Part shown: one piece after another, positions 8,595 through 21,126 of the stretch
Layout of the letters: every line of letters starts with the position of its first letter
How positions within the stretch are numbered: position 1 is the first letter of the stretch
Source of the DNA: Rhodocyclaceae bacterium
GTDB lineage: Bacteria > Pseudomonadota > Gammaproteobacteria > Burkholderiales > Ga0077523
Length of the DNA: 33,779 nt
NCBI GenBank assembly: GCA_020248405.1
Contig: JADCHQ010000023.1
Span: forward strand, 69,579-103,357
Direction of reading: 5' to 3'
Program-made: the position numbers and the translations under genes
The notes under the pieces: model-generated
Told to the model about the DNA's origin: nothing
The model's input: the letters and a program-made list of their open reading frames with translations, nothing else
Database searches by the model: none

Positions 8595-9524
8595 ATGGAA
8601 AACCTCTCCGCCCTGGTCATCTTCGCGCGCGTTGTGGACGCCCAGGGCTTCAGCGAAGCGGCGCGGCGGCTGGGCATGTCGCCCTCGGTGGTGAGCAAGC
8701 AGGTGACGCGGCTGGAGAAATCCCTCGGTGCGCGGCTGCTCAATCGCACCACCCGCAAGCTCGCTCTCACCGAGTTGGGCGCCATGGTCTACGAGCACGC
8801 CCATCGCATCCTGCGCGAGGCCGAAGCGGTGGAGCTGGCGGTGCAGAACCAGCAGTCAGCGCCGCGCGGCACCCTGCGCCTGTCGGCGCCGGCGGTGTTC
8901 GGCACGCTGCACCTCACGCCGCTGGTGTCGAAGTTTCTCGCTCGCCACCCCGACGTGCGCGTGGAGCTGACGCTCTCCGACCGCATCGTGCCCGACCTGG
9001 TGGAAGAGCGGCTGGATGCCGCCTTCGTCATCGCCACCCGGCCCACGGACAATTTCGTGGCGCGTCGCATGGCGCCCATCCGCTGGATCCTGTGCGCGGC
9101 GCCGGCCTATCTGGCGCGCCATGGGTCGCCCGCCACGGTGGCCGACATCGCTCGCCACAACTGCCTGGCCTTCCCCGCCCTGGTGAGCGCCGGCGCGTGG
9201 CGCTTCCGGGTGGGCGATCACGAGGAACTGGCCGCGGTGTCGGGCAACTTCAGCGCCAACTCCATCATGGCGCTGCGCACCGCGACCCTGGATGGGCTGG
9301 GCCTGGCCGTGCTGCCCACCTTCCTGGTGGGGCCCGACCTGAAGGAAGGCCGGCTCGAGGCGCTGCTGCCGGGTTGCCGCCCGTTCCTCGATTCGGCACT
9401 GCAGGCCATCTACCTGCCGGGGCGGCCCCTGCCGGCCAAGGTGACGGCCTTCCTGGAGCTGTGCCTGACGGAGTTCGGCCCCATCCCCTGGTGGGAGCGG
9501 GGGCTCAAGCTGCCCGAGGCCTGA
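8595..9524 (+). CDS. LysR-family transcriptional regulator
   Basis: A 309-residue protein starting at MENLSALVIFARVVD; a frame extension 19 residues upstream exists but falls outside the family's usual start. Residues 1-60 form the winged helix-turn-helix (GFSEAARRLGMSPSVVSKQVTRLEKSLGARLLNRTTRK pattern, segments about 18-55), closely resembling the LysR consensus. A linker helix and a periplasmic-binding-like co-inducer domain (about 90-295) follow. The sequence resembles the subgroup that controls quinone oxidoreductases and aromatic-type genes. The gene is divergent from the MDR oxidoreductase and most likely regulates it, as well as itself. The inducer cannot be predicted. The end lies 40 bp from the convergent ssb. 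Confidence 0.92.
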   Translation: MENLSALVIFARVVDAQGFSEAARRLGMSPSVVSKQVTRLEKSLGARLLNRTTRKLALTELGAMVYEHAHRILREAEAVELAVQNQQSAPRGTLRLSAPAVFGTLHLTPLVSKFLARHPDVRVELTLSDRIVPDLVEERLDAAFVIATRPTDNFVARRMAPIRWILCAAPAYLARHGSPATVADIARHNCLAFPALVSAGAWRFRVGDHEELAAVSGNFSANSIMALRTATLDGLGLAVLPTFLVGPDLKEGRLEALLPGCRPFLDSALQAIYLPGRPLPAKVTAFLELCLTEFGPIPWWERGLKLPEA

Positions 9525-9564
9525 GCAAAGCGCGCCGCGCCGCCCCCGAGGCGACCGGAAACGC

Positions 9565-10044
9565 TCAGAAAGGAACGTCGTCTTCCAGGTCGTCGAACTT
9601 GCCGCCCGAGCGGTTGGCGGCGCCCTGGCCGCGGGAAGCGCCGCCACGGGCGTTGCCGCCACGGTCTTCGGAGGATTCGTCCATGGGCGCCCCGCCGCCC
9701 CCGCCCATGCCGCCGCGGGCGCCTAGCATGGTCATGCGGTCGGCGCGAATCTCGGTGGTGAAGCGCTCCTGGCCTTCCTTGTCGGTCCACTTGCGGGTTT
9801 GCAACCGCCCCTCGATGTAGACCTGGCTGCCTTTTTTGAGATATTCGCCCGCGATCTCGGCCTGGCGGCCGAAGAAGGCAATGCGGTGCCACTCCGTGGC
9901 CTCCTGCTTGTTGCCGTCCTTGTCCTTCCAGGTTTCAGTGGTGGCAATGCGGATGTTGGTGACGGCATCGCCGCTGGGCATGTAGCGCGTTTCCGGATCG
10001 GCGCCGAGATTGCCGATCAGGATCACCTTGTTGACGGACCCCAT
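9565..10044 (-). CDS. ssb: Single-stranded DNA-binding protein SSB
   Basis: A 159-residue protein from [22 protein letters not shown] to the C-terminal acidic tip DDLEDDVPF. It coats single-stranded DNA in replication, repair and recombination; the tip recruits partner proteins. The OB fold occupies residues 1-110 ([34 protein letters not shown]). A glycine-rich linker follows (about 112-148). The conserved tip usually ends DDDIPF, so VPF is a mild variation. The start has GAGGGGG about six bases upstream. The first 22 bases overlap the end of the MFS transporter gene, so any ssb-specific promoter must lie inside that gene, or ssb is co-transcribed with it. Confidence 0.97.
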   Translation of the reverse strand: MGSVNKVILIGNLGADPETRYMPSGDAVTNIRIATTETWKDKDGNKQEATEWHRIAFFGRQAEIAGEYLKKGSQVYIEGRLQTRKWTDKEGQERFTTEIRADRMTMLGARGGMGGGGGAPMDESSEDRGGNARGGASRGQGAANRSGGKFDDLEDDVPF

Positions 10045-11384
10045 GGTCGTTCCCCCTCGAGAAGTCGAAGCACATTCTGTTCGTCGAAACCGCGGCTGTC
10101 CACTTTCAGCACCGCCGCAGCGCCGTCTGGCGAAATTGCCGCCTCGCGCACGCCAGGCAGCGCGCGCAGGCGCATGGATAACCCCGCCGCCGCCACCGCA
10201 TCCAGCTCCGGTACCGGATAGCGGCGCACCTGCGGCACCCGAACCTGACCCGCCGCCGCCAACCACGCCAGGGCGGCGAGGGCGCAGCCCCACAGCACAC
10301 CCTCGGCACCCGCGCGCTGGGAGTACCACCCGCCAGCCACCGCGCCACAGAAGGCGCCGAGGAACTGGGTGCTCGCATAGGCGCCGATGGCAGCGCCCTT
10401 GGCGCGCGCTGGCGCAATGCGCGAAATGAGCGAGGGCAGGAGCGCCTCGAGCACGTTGAAGGCGGTGAAAAACAAAAGCAGCGCGCCCCCGAGGGCCAGC
10501 AGCCGCGGTCCCGCCCAGGCCAGCAGCGCGAAGGACAACGCCAGCGCCGCCACCGCAGCCACGAAAACCTGCCGCTGCCGCTGGCCACGCTCGGCGGCCA
10601 CGATGCCGGGGATCATGAGTACGAAGGAGCCCAGCATCACGGGCAGATACACCTGCCAGTGATGATTGGCTGCCAGCCCATTGGCGCGCAGTTCGAAGGG
10701 CACCACGGCAAACAGCGCCATAAGCACCGCATGTAGGATGAAGACGCCGAAATTCAAGCGCATCAGCTGCGGGTCGGCCAGCACGGTGGCAAGCGGTGGC
10801 GCGGGCTCGGGCGTACGGCCTGCTGCTGGCGGGTCGGGAATTCCGAAGCGCACCAGCGCCAGGGCGCCCAGCGCCAGGCAACCGGTGAGGGCGAAGATGC
10901 CTGGCACGCCCACCCAGGCGTTGAGAAGGGGCCCGGCCACCATGGACAGGGCGAAGGTGAGGCCCACGCTGACGCCGATCACGGCCATGGCGCGGGTGCG
11001 CACGCTGTCGCGGGTGAGATCGGCCGTGAGCGCAGTGACGGCGGCGGACACCGCTCCCGAGCCCTGCAGGATGCGCCCGGCGATCACCCAGGCCATGTCG
11101 GTGGCCAGCGCGGCCACGAAACTGCCGGCGGCGAACAGCAGCAGGCCGAGGTAGATGGCGGGCTTGCGCCCCCAGCGGTCGGACAGCCAGCCGAAGGGGA
11201 TCTGCAACAGCGCCTGGGTGAGCCCGTAGGCGCCCAGGGCCACACCCACCAGGGTGCGGTCGGTGCCGCCGGGCAGGCTTTCGGCATACAGGGCGAACAC
11301 CGGCAGGATGACGAACAGGCCGAACAGGCGCAGCCCTACGATGGCCGACAGCCCGGCCGTGGCACGGCGCTCGCGCGCGTTCAT
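10023..11384 (-). CDS. MFS transporter with C-terminal YAM-like domain (YajR-like)
   Basis: A 453-residue membrane protein with twelve hydrophobic segments and the MFS loop 2-3 motif [12 protein letters not shown] (about residues 65-76). After the last helix comes a soluble tail (about 390-450: [29 protein letters not shown]). It matches the ferredoxin-like YAM domain known from the E. coli drug transporter YajR. Transport of drugs or metabolites is therefore likely, but the substrate is unknown. I chose the ATG at 11384; a TTG at 11426 would add 14 residues, and neither has a strong binding site. The gene is divergent from uvrA, and its last 22 bases overlap the start of ssb, which suggests co-transcription. 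Confidence 0.88.
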   Translation of the reverse strand: MNARERRATAGLSAIVGLRLFGLFVILPVFALYAESLPGGTDRTLVGVALGAYGLTQALLQIPFGWLSDRWGRKPAIYLGLLLFAAGSFVAALATDMAWVIAGRILQGSGAVSAAVTALTADLTRDSVRTRAMAVIGVSVGLTFALSMVAGPLLNAWVGVPGIFALTGCLALGALALVRFGIPDPPAAGRTPEPAPPLATVLADPQLMRLNFGVFILHAVLMALFAVVPFELRANGLAANHHWQVYLPVMLGSFVLMIPGIVAAERGQRQRQVFVAAVAALALSFALLAWAGPRLLALGGALLLFFTAFNVLEALLPSLISRIAPARAKGAAIGAYASTQFLGAFCGAVAGGWYSQRAGAEGVLWGCALAALAWLAAAGQVRVPQVRRYPVPELDAVAAAGLSMRLRALPGVREAAISPDGAAAVLKVDSRGFDEQNVLRLLEGERPWGPSTR

Positions 11385-11464
11385 GCGCTCAGCGGCTGGG
11401 GGATGGGACGGGGCGTCGGAGGACAAGGCCGAAACGGCGGGTGGGAAGCGAAAACGAGGCCGCG

Positions 11465-11471
11465 TATATTA
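11465..11471. promoter_or_regulatory. Overlapping divergent -10-like elements between the MFS transporter and uvrA
   Basis: TATATT on the plus strand (11465-11470) and TAATAT on the minus strand (11466-11471) share the only AT-rich patch in this GC-rich divergent region. A plus-strand start would fall near 11478, about 25 bases before the uvrA ATG. A minus-strand start near 11458 would serve the transporter. Neither has a good -35 hexamer, so this is tentative. No LexA-type CTGT-N8-ACAG box is present. Confidence 0.35.
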
Positions 11472-11502
11472 GCGGATTGCCCTTTTGCAACCCGCACCCA
11501 CC

Positions 11503-14436
<2,934 letters not shown>

Positions 14437-14468
14437 GCAACCGTGGCTCGCGCCGCCGGGCGCAGCCG

Positions 14469-14496
14469 AGGCCGCCCTAAATTGCGGTGGCGGCCT
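14469..14496 (+). other. Hairpin between uvrA and the histidine kinase
   Basis: AGGCCGCC pairs perfectly with GGCGGCCT across a 12-base loop. It lies 32 bp after the uvrA stop and ends 15 bases before the kinase ATG. No T-run follows, so it is not a classic intrinsic terminator. It could weaken read-through or shield the kinase's ribosome binding site (AAGGG). Confidence 0.4.
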
Positions 14497-14511
14497 GCCG
14501 TTAAGGGTGCC

Positions 14512-17466
14512 ATGACGCGCGACTCGAACCAAGGCTTTCCGCAGGACGGGCACGAAGCAGCCGCGGCGAAAGAGGCGGCCGCGGCGGTGGGACACATACG
14601 TTCTGCGTTCAGCCCCCCGCCTGCCTACCGCCACCGCCTCGGTGCCCGGATCAATCTGCTGGCCACCACACTGATCTCTCTGACCGCTCTTTCCATTGGA
14701 ACGATCCTGGCGGTACGGCAAGTGGTGGATGGATATGACCGACTGCGCGATGAGGGCCGGCGCGCCGTGATGCTGCTTGCCCGGGCCGCGGCGCCAGTGC
14801 TCGCCTCAGGACAGAGCGACGCCTATGAAACCTTTGTAATGTCGGCGAGCGCCTCTCCCAGCGCGGCCTACGTGGAGCTTCTCAATGCCTCGGGCGAACG
14901 GCTCGGATTTCACCCCTTGCAGCCACATACTCCCCCACCGAACATCCCGAATCTGTCCGCCGTGCAGGCCGGCACAGTGCTGTTGCCCCTGGGCGGACTG
15001 AACCGGCGCGGGGGGGTGGGTTATTTTGATTTTCTCGCGCCAGTTTTTGACCCGAAGAACAACACGCTGAGGGGCTACCTCAGGATCGGTGTCACGGACC
15101 GCGACCTGACGGGCAACCTCTACGACACCTTGCAATTGCTGCTCCTGGTGACCGGTACGGCAATTCTGGTCGGCATCTTCGCCGTGTTGTTTCTTTCCCG
15201 CCGCATCGTGCAGCCGCTGGAGTTGCTCACCGAGGCCGCTCGCGCGGTCGCCAGGGACAACCTGGACGTGGCTTCGCTGCCCGTGCAGGGACATGACGAA
15301 ATCGCAACCATGGGCAGGGCTTTTGCCACCATGTTGAAGCGCATCCGCGAGTATCGCGGCGAAGTGGAACTCGCCCGCGATTCGCTGGAGGCCACCGTGG
15401 AAGCCCGCACCGCTGAACTCAACGAGCGCGCGCTCGATCTGGCACGGACCAAAGAGAGGCTTGGGCTTGCCATAGACGGATCGAGGCTGGTCTTGTGGGA
15501 GTGGGATCTTGCCACCAAGCAGGTGTTTCTTTCGGACCGCTGGAGCGGCATCGTGGGGGGATCCCCCGGTGAAACCACCATCAGCCTTGAACATTTCCTG
15601 GAGATCGTTCATCCGGATGATCGTGCCAGCGTATCCGAGGCGCTCGACGCATTGCTCAGTGGGCAGTCGCCAAGTTATAGCATCGAGCACCGCGTACGGA
15701 CCAACGCGGGGCATTGGCGCTGGATCCAAAGCCGGGGCAACATCGTTGCGCACCGCCCCGAGGGTATGGCACCACGGGCCATCGGTACCCATGTGGACAT
15801 CACCGAGCGCAAGGCGGCGGAGCAGGAGATCACTCGCTCCAAGGAGGTGGCAGAGGCGGCCAACCGCGCCAAGAGCCAGTTTCTGGCCAACATGAGCCAC
15901 GAAATCCGCACGCCTCTGAACGGGGTGTTGGGCATGACCGAATTGCTGCTTGGGTCCTCCCTGACCCAGGAGCAGCGTACCTATGCCGAGACGGCAAGAC
16001 GCAGCGGGCAGCATTTGCTGCAACTGACCAACGACGTGCTGGATTTCTCCAAGGTGGAAGCGGGAAAACTTCGCCTGGAGCGCATCAGCTTCGACCCGCG
16101 TTCAGCCTTGGACGAGGTGATGGCATCATTCGCCGATGCCGCAGTGAACAAGGGCATCGCCTTGAAATGCATCGTTTCTGAATCGGTTCCGGGTCGGTTG
16201 CTGGGTGATCTGATGCGCTTCAAGCAGATTGCATTCAACCTGGTGGGTAACGCCGTCAAGTTCACGCTGGAAGGCCATGTGCAGGTGACCCTGGGTTTGC
16301 GGGGTAAACCGGTGGCGGGCAAGGCCATTGCGCTGGTACTCGCCGTGGCGGACACCGGCGTGGGCATTGCGCCTGACGCCCAGGCCGCGGTGTTTGAGGC
16401 ATTCACGCAGGCCGACGAGAGCACAACGCGAAAGTTTGGCGGTACTGGTCTGGGGCTTTCCATCGTCCGCCAGCTGGCTCGCCTGATGGGCGGCGACGTC
16501 ACCTTGTCGAGCATTTTAGGCGTGGGGACACGCTTCGAGGTGGATTTGGTCATGGATGCCGTTGCATTGGCCCCCGAGGATGGTTCGGCGCAGGGCGATG
16601 CAGATGGCGAAAGCGCCTCCGCAGAGTCGGTCGAAAGCGGCGCCACGCCTGACTCACGGCCCTTCGCACGTGCCCGGGTTCTCGTGGCGGAGGACAATCC
16701 CGCCAACCAGTTGGTCACAACGGGCCTGTTGAGGGCTGTCGGTTGCAGCGTAGACGTGGCGGGGAACGGCAACGAGGCGCTTCAGTGTCTCGATCGCGGC
16801 CGGTACGATCTTGTCCTGATGGATTGCCAAATGCCGGAGCGGGATGGCTGCGAAACCACCGCCTCGTGGCGTCGCCGCGAGCGGACCGCGGGGCTGCGGC
16901 GCGTGCCGATCGTTGCCATCACTGCAAACGCGCTTGACGATGATCGCGAGCGTTGCATCGCCGCAGGCATGGACGGCTATCTCTCCAAGCCCTTCGACAG
17001 AGGGCAGTTCATGGCCGTGCTGAAGGACTTTTTGGCGCCAACCCCGTCATCCACTGAGCCCCTCGCCATGGTTTCGCGGTCACGCATCCCAGGGGACCTG
17101 CCGGCCTTGGACCTGTCTGTCCTCAAATCCATGGAGGAGTTCAGCGTCGACGGCGCTGGAGAGTTCGTACGCAGGTTGGCCCGAATCTGGATCGACTCCT
17201 CGGGTGAACAATGCGCCGCAGCGGCAGCGGCGCTTGCCTGCAGCGATACGGACACGCTACGCCGTTTGGCGCACACCTTGAAGTCGGCAAGCGCGTCCGT
17301 GGGTGCGCTGCAGGTTGCAGCCCTGGCCAGACAGATGGAGACCTTGGCAGCCACGGCGGACGAGGGTGTCCTGGCATCGCTGCTCGCGTCGCTCGAGCAG
17401 GCGCGTGCAGAGTCGGTTCGTCTGCTGCAATGCGAGGTGCTGGAGAGAAACCATGAAGCCGTTTGA
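14512..17466 (+). CDS. Hybrid sensor histidine kinase (HAMP-PAS-HisKA-HATPase-REC-HPt)
   Basis: A 984-residue membrane sensor. The ATG at 14512 has AAGGG five bases upstream; a GTG at 14443 would add 23 residues. Order: TM1 (about 47-69), a periplasmic sensor region (70-204), TM2 (205-229), HAMP (230-282) and a coiled segment. Then come PAS (about 313-432, ending [10 protein letters not shown]), HisKA with phospho-acceptor H463 in [11 protein letters not shown], and HATPase_c ([22 protein letters not shown]). The C-terminal part holds a receiver domain with D771 ([13 protein letters not shown]) and an HPt-like domain with H921 in [15 protein letters not shown]. All phospho-acceptors of a His-Asp-His relay are present. 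The signal is unknown. The downstream response regulator overlaps by 14 bp and is the obvious final acceptor. Confidence 0.93.
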   Translation: MTRDSNQGFPQDGHEAAAAKEAAAAVGHIRSAFSPPPAYRHRLGARINLLATTLISLTALSIGTILAVRQVVDGYDRLRDEGRRAVMLLARAAAPVLASGQSDAYETFVMSASASPSAAYVELLNASGERLGFHPLQPHTPPPNIPNLSAVQAGTVLLPLGGLNRRGGVGYFDFLAPVFDPKNNTLRGYLRIGVTDRDLTGNLYDTLQLLLLVTGTAILVGIFAVLFLSRRIVQPLELLTEAARAVARDNLDVASLPVQGHDEIATMGRAFATMLKRIREYRGEVELARDSLEATVEARTAELNERALDLARTKERLGLAIDGSRLVLWEWDLATKQVFLSDRWSGIVGGSPGETTISLEHFLEIVHPDDRASVSEALDALLSGQSPSYSIEHRVRTNAGHWRWIQSRGNIVAHRPEGMAPRAIGTHVDITERKAAEQEITRSKEVAEAANRAKSQFLANMSHEIRTPLNGVLGMTELLLGSSLTQEQRTYAETARRSGQHLLQLTNDVLDFSKVEAGKLRLERISFDPRSALDEVMASFADAAVNKGIALKCIVSESVPGRLLGDLMRFKQIAFNLVGNAVKFTLEGHVQVTLGLRGKPVAGKAIALVLAVADTGVGIAPDAQAAVFEAFTQADESTTRKFGGTGLGLSIVRQLARLMGGDVTLSSILGVGTRFEVDLVMDAVALAPEDGSAQGDADGESASAESVESGATPDSRPFARARVLVAEDNPANQLVTTGLLRAVGCSVDVAGNGNEALQCLDRGRYDLVLMDCQMPERDGCETTASWRRRERTAGLRRVPIVAITANALDDDRERCIAAGMDGYLSKPFDRGQFMAVLKDFLAPTPSSTEPLAMVSRSRIPGDLPALDLSVLKSMEEFSVDGAGEFVRRLARIWIDSSGEQCAAAAAALACSDTDTLRRLAHTLKSASASVGALQVAALARQMETLAATADEGVLASLLASLEQARAESVRLLQCEVLERNHEAV

Positions 17467-19579
17467 GCGCCCATCCCAACCGCTCGCGCTCGTCGTGGAT
17501 GACGACCCGGTGGTGCGCGCGGTGGTGAGCCAGTCGCTGGTCAGGGCGGGGCTTCGCGTGCGGGAGGCCGACTGCGCGGAGCAGGTGCTGGAGTGGGTGA
17601 AGGACGAGCGGCCCGACATCGTGCTGCTGGACGTGGTGCTTCCCGGGATGAGCGGGTTCGATGCGTGCCGCCGCCTTCGATCGACGGCGAATTTCCGCCA
17701 TGTGCCAATCCTGATGCTCACCAGCCTGGATGACGTGGAATCCATCAACCGCGCCTATGAAGCAGGCGCGACCGACTTCATCGGCAAGCCCATAAACTGG
17801 GCGGTACTTCCCCACCGGGTGCGCTACATGCTCCGCGCTTCCGAAACCTTCGGCGCACTGGTGGAGAACCAGGCAATGCTGTACGACGCCCAGCGTATCG
17901 CGCGGCTAGGCTCGTGGAGTTGGGACTTCCGCACCGGGGCCAACGAGTGGTCGGACGAGACATTCTCGGTGCTCGGCTACGCGCCAGGAGAGGTGGCCCC
18001 AGGCATGGACGCGCTTATCCAACGCGTGCATCCGAGTCATCGCGACGCAGCGCTCGGGTATGTGCGAGCACTGGGCGCCGGCGAACGTGCCGCGGAGGCG
18101 AGTTATCGGCTAGAGCTGCCAGACGGCCAGATTCGTCATGTCCGAGTCCACAGCGACCTGCGCATGAGTGATGACGGCGACGTGATCGGCGCGCTTGGCA
18201 CATTACAGGACATCACAGAAAGCAAGCTCTCGGAGGAGCGCATTCATCGGTTGGCCTTCTACGACGGCTTGACCACTTTGCCAAATCGGCGGTTGTTCAT
18301 GGAGAACGTGGCGCAGGCCCTCAATCGCGCCAGGCGTCACAACCGGGCTGCAAGCGTCCTGTCCCTTGATCTCGACAACTTCAAGCGCATCAACGACACC
18401 CTGGGTCACTCAGCCGGAGACAGACTGCTCGAAGCTGTAGCGGTACGGTTACGCGATGGCCTGCGCGCCTACGACGAGGTTGCCTACGGCGAGGGGGCGC
18501 TTGGCATCGCCCGGTTGGGCGGCGACGAGTTTTGCATCTTGCTAAATGACATAAACCAGTTCGACGACGCCGCCAAGGTGGCGGCGCGTATCGTCAGGTC
18601 GTTTGCGCAATCGATAGTCATAGGAGACAACGAGCTCTTTATCACCGCTTCGGTTGGCATCGCGGTGTTCCCAAACGACGGGGAAGACCCCGAGACGCTG
18701 CTCAAGAACGCTGACGCCGCCATGTATCACGCCAAGTCACAGGGCCGGAACAACTACCAGTTCTACGGACGCGCCATGAATGCACGCGCCTCCGAAAAAC
18801 TCGCCATGGAGGCCCAGCTACGCAAGGCAATTGAACGCAACGAGTTTGAAATTCACCTGCAGCCGAAGCTTGATTTGCGCAGTGATCGCATCGCGGGCGC
18901 CGAGGCGCTGATCCGGTGGCGGCATCCGGAGCGTGGCATGGTTCTTCCGGGAGACTTCATCCCCCTGGCTGAGCAAGGGGGGTTGATCGTTCCAATTGGT
19001 GAGTGGGTCCTTCAAGCCGCCTGCCAACAGAGCATGACCTGGCTCCAGGCGGGCCTGCCGCCGACCCCTGTGGCCGTGAATATCTCAGGTCTGCATTTTC
19101 GCCACAGGACCCTTCTCTCTACCGTGGCAAAAGTTGTCGAGAACACGGGGCTCCCGCCACAGCTACTGGAGCTTGAGCTGACCGAGAGCATCCTGATGGA
19201 GGACATGGCGGCGACGCTCGCCACGCTGAGAAGCCTGAAGGGCATGGGGCTGCGCCTTTCAATCGACGATTTCGGTACGGGGTACTCTTCGCTCGCCTAC
19301 CTGAAGCGCTTCCCGCTGGATGCACTTAAGGTGGACCGCTCGTTCGTGAAAGACATGTCCGCCGCTGCGGATGACACGGCGATCCCATCAGCCATCATTG
19401 CAATGGCTCACAGCCTCAAGCTTGAAGTGGTGGCAGAGGGCGTCGAAACGCAAGAACAGATGGCGTTCTTGAAGGAACGCGGCTGCGAGTACGCCCAAGG
19501 GTATTTCATAGGCAGACCCATGGCGCCGAAGCAGCTGACTGCAATGCTGGAGCGCTCGGCAAAAAGCGCCCCAAACTGA
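17453..19579 (+). CDS. Response regulator with REC-PAS-GGDEF-EAL domains (cyclic-di-GMP turnover)
   Basis: A 708-residue protein starting at [10 protein letters not shown], with GAGAG just upstream and a 14-bp overlap with the kinase. The receiver (about 10-125) has acidic D16-D18, phospho-acceptor D60, T90 and K112. A PAS domain (about 145-255, ending [11 protein letters not shown]) follows. The diguanylate cyclase domain has the intact signature GGDEF at 356-360, and R338-A-Y-D341 resembles the inhibitory c-di-GMP site. The phosphodiesterase domain has E484-A-L plus conserved [28 protein letters not shown] and AEGVET. Both catalytic domains therefore look active, so the protein may switch between making and degrading c-di-GMP. 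There is no transmembrane segment, so it is cytoplasmic. It is convergent with rplQ, 57 bp away. Confidence 0.93.
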   Translation: MKPFERPSQPLALVVDDDPVVRAVVSQSLVRAGLRVREADCAEQVLEWVKDERPDIVLLDVVLPGMSGFDACRRLRSTANFRHVPILMLTSLDDVESINRAYEAGATDFIGKPINWAVLPHRVRYMLRASETFGALVENQAMLYDAQRIARLGSWSWDFRTGANEWSDETFSVLGYAPGEVAPGMDALIQRVHPSHRDAALGYVRALGAGERAAEASYRLELPDGQIRHVRVHSDLRMSDDGDVIGALGTLQDITESKLSEERIHRLAFYDGLTTLPNRRLFMENVAQALNRARRHNRAASVLSLDLDNFKRINDTLGHSAGDRLLEAVAVRLRDGLRAYDEVAYGEGALGIARLGGDEFCILLNDINQFDDAAKVAARIVRSFAQSIVIGDNELFITASVGIAVFPNDGEDPETLLKNADAAMYHAKSQGRNNYQFYGRAMNARASEKLAMEAQLRKAIERNEFEIHLQPKLDLRSDRIAGAEALIRWRHPERGMVLPGDFIPLAEQGGLIVPIGEWVLQAACQQSMTWLQAGLPPTPVAVNISGLHFRHRTLLSTVAKVVENTGLPPQLLELELTESILMEDMAATLATLRSLKGMGLRLSIDDFGTGYSSLAYLKRFPLDALKVDRSFVKDMSAAADDTAIPSAIIAMAHSLKLEVVAEGVETQEQMAFLKERGCEYAQGYFIGRPMAPKQLTAMLERSAKSAPN

Positions 19580-19610
19580 TATGGCGGGCCTTGCGTTAAG
19601 GAATCGAAAG

Positions 19611-19627
19611 CGCCGGCGTCGCCAGCG
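19611..19627 (-). terminator. Candidate terminator at the end of the ribosomal cluster
   Basis: Read on the minus strand 3' of rplQ, CGCTGGC-GAC-GCCGGCG forms a 7-bp stem (one U-G pair) followed by CTTTCGATTCC, a weak U tract. It lies 10 bp past the rplQ stop. Its position between two convergent genes supports termination, but the poor T-run keeps confidence low. Confidence 0.4.
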
Positions 19628-19636
19628 TTGACCGCA

Positions 19637-20029
19637 TTAAGCGGCTTTTTCCGCTGTATTGGTTTCCGCTTCCGGACGGTCGAGCAGTTCCACCAAGGCC
19701 ATCGGGGCATTGTCGCCCTTGCGAAAACCAAACTTCAGGATTCGCAAATATCCGCCGTTGCGATTGGCAAAGCGAGGACCGAGTTCATCGAAAATCTTTC
19801 CAACGATCTCGCGATCACGCGTGCGGGAAAACGCAAGGCGACGGTTTGCAAGTGTCGGGGTCTTACCAAGAGTGATGAGGGGCTCGGCAACCCGGCGAAG
19901 CTCCTTGGCCTTGGGGAGAGTAGTCTTTATGACCTCCTCCCTGAGAAGCGCATTGGCAAGATTTCGCAGCATCGCTAGGCGATGGCTGCTGGTACGGTTG
20001 AGCTTTCGGAGTCCCAGACGGTGGCGCAT
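19637..20029 (-). CDS. rplQ: 50S ribosomal protein L17
   Basis: A 130-residue protein beginning [17 protein letters not shown], the invariant L17 N-terminus, with [12 protein letters not shown] and [24 protein letters not shown] further on. The tail after residue 118 ([13 protein letters not shown]) is a variable extension. It is the last gene of the ribosomal cluster, 49 bp after rpoA, with GAGG upstream of the start. The rpoA-rplQ order is the standard end of the alpha operon. Confidence 0.98.
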   Translation of the reverse strand: MRHRLGLRKLNRTSSHRLAMLRNLANALLREEVIKTTLPKAKELRRVAEPLITLGKTPTLANRRLAFSRTRDREIVGKIFDELGPRFANRNGGYLRILKFGFRKGDNAPMALVELLDRPEAETNTAEKAA

Positions 20030-20078
20030 GGGGGGCCTCTATCAAATGATTGGTTTGGGGCGACAGGGATCGGCGGGA

Positions 20079-21056
20079 TCAGGCCCGTTCGAGGCCGGCG
20101 GGCGGCCAGTTTTCGAGTTTCATGCCCAAGGTAAGACCGCGCGACGCAAGCACCTCTTTTATTTCATTGAGTGACTTACGCCCCAGGTTCGGTGTCTTGA
20201 GCAACTCGGTTTCCGTACGCTGGATGAGGTCGCCGATGTAATAGATGTTTTCAGCCTTGAGGCAGTTCGCTGACCGAACGGTAAGCTCAAGATCATCCAC
20301 TGGGCGAAGCAAAAGCGGATCAACCGAGGGGCCTTTCGAGATTTCGGGTTGGATCGCCGTTCCCTGCAAATCGGCAAACAGTGAAAGTTGATCCATCAGG
20401 ATTCGGGCTGAGCGCCGAACCGCCTCTTCCGGCTCCATAACACCGTTGGTTTCGATGTCGACGATGAGCTTGTCTAGGTCCGTGCGTTGCTCGACGCGGG
20501 CGCTCTCAACCGCGTAGCTCACACGCTTGACGGGGCTGAAAGACGCGTCGAGCATGATGTTGCCGATGGTCCGGGTGTCTCGATTGACCGGACGCTGGCT
20601 CGCTGGGACGTACCCGCGCCCCCCCTCCACGGTGACTTGAAGTTCGACCTTGCCGTTAGGCGCAAGATTACAAATCACGTGGTCGGGGTTGACGATCTCG
20701 ACGTCGTGGGAGGGTTCTATATCTCCCGCCCGTACAGGGCCTTCGCCCTGCTTCTTGAGGTTCAGGACTGCATGCTCGCGGTTGTGAACCTTGAGAACGA
20801 TACCCTTGAGGTTGAGCAGGATGTCGACCACGTCTTCCTGAACGCCATCGATCGTGGAGTACTCGTGCAACACCCCGGTAATCTTCACCTCGGTGGGCGC
20901 AAAACCATGCATCGAGGACAGCAAAATACGTCGAAGCGCGTTGCCGAGCGTATAACCATAACCGCGCTCGAACGGCTCCATGATGATCTTCGCGTGCGAT
21001 GGTCCAACTTGCTGGACCTCGATGATGCGGGGCTTCAGTAAAGCACTGCCAGCCAT
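20079..21056 (-). CDS. rpoA: RNA polymerase alpha subunit
   Basis: A 325-residue protein of normal length (E. coli 329). The N-terminal assembly domain includes [23 protein letters not shown] (about 28-50). The C-terminal domain that binds UP elements and activators includes [16 protein letters not shown] and the helix-hairpin-helix [19 protein letters not shown] (about 240-310). GGAGGG lies upstream of the ATG. It follows rpsD by 70 bp, a longer gap than most in this cluster, which contains a GC-only hairpin that may modulate rpoA relative to the ribosomal genes. Confidence 0.98.
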   Translation of the reverse strand: MAGSALLKPRIIEVQQVGPSHAKIIMEPFERGYGYTLGNALRRILLSSMHGFAPTEVKITGVLHEYSTIDGVQEDVVDILLNLKGIVLKVHNREHAVLNLKKQGEGPVRAGDIEPSHDVEIVNPDHVICNLAPNGKVELQVTVEGGRGYVPASQRPVNRDTRTIGNIMLDASFSPVKRVSYAVESARVEQRTDLDKLIVDIETNGVMEPEEAVRRSARILMDQLSLFADLQGTAIQPEISKGPSVDPLLLRPVDDLELTVRSANCLKAENIYYIGDLIQRTETELLKTPNLGRKSLNEIKEVLASRGLTLGMKLENWPPAGLERA

Positions 21057-21096
21057 GAATGAATCCCTCCGGTTCTAGGCACAGGGGTGCTGCATG

Positions 21097-21117
21097 CGCC
21101 GCGTCGACACCGCGGCG
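21097..21117 (-). other. GC-only hairpin in the rpsD-rpoA gap
   Basis: CGCCGCG and CGCGGCG pair perfectly (7 bp) around a 7-base loop, 41 bp before the rpoA ATG on the transcribed strand. No U-run follows. It could be an attenuator, an RNase-processing site or a stabilising 3' end for the upstream mRNA; which one is not shown by the sequence. Confidence 0.4.
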
Positions 21118-21126
21118 GGCGTGGGA

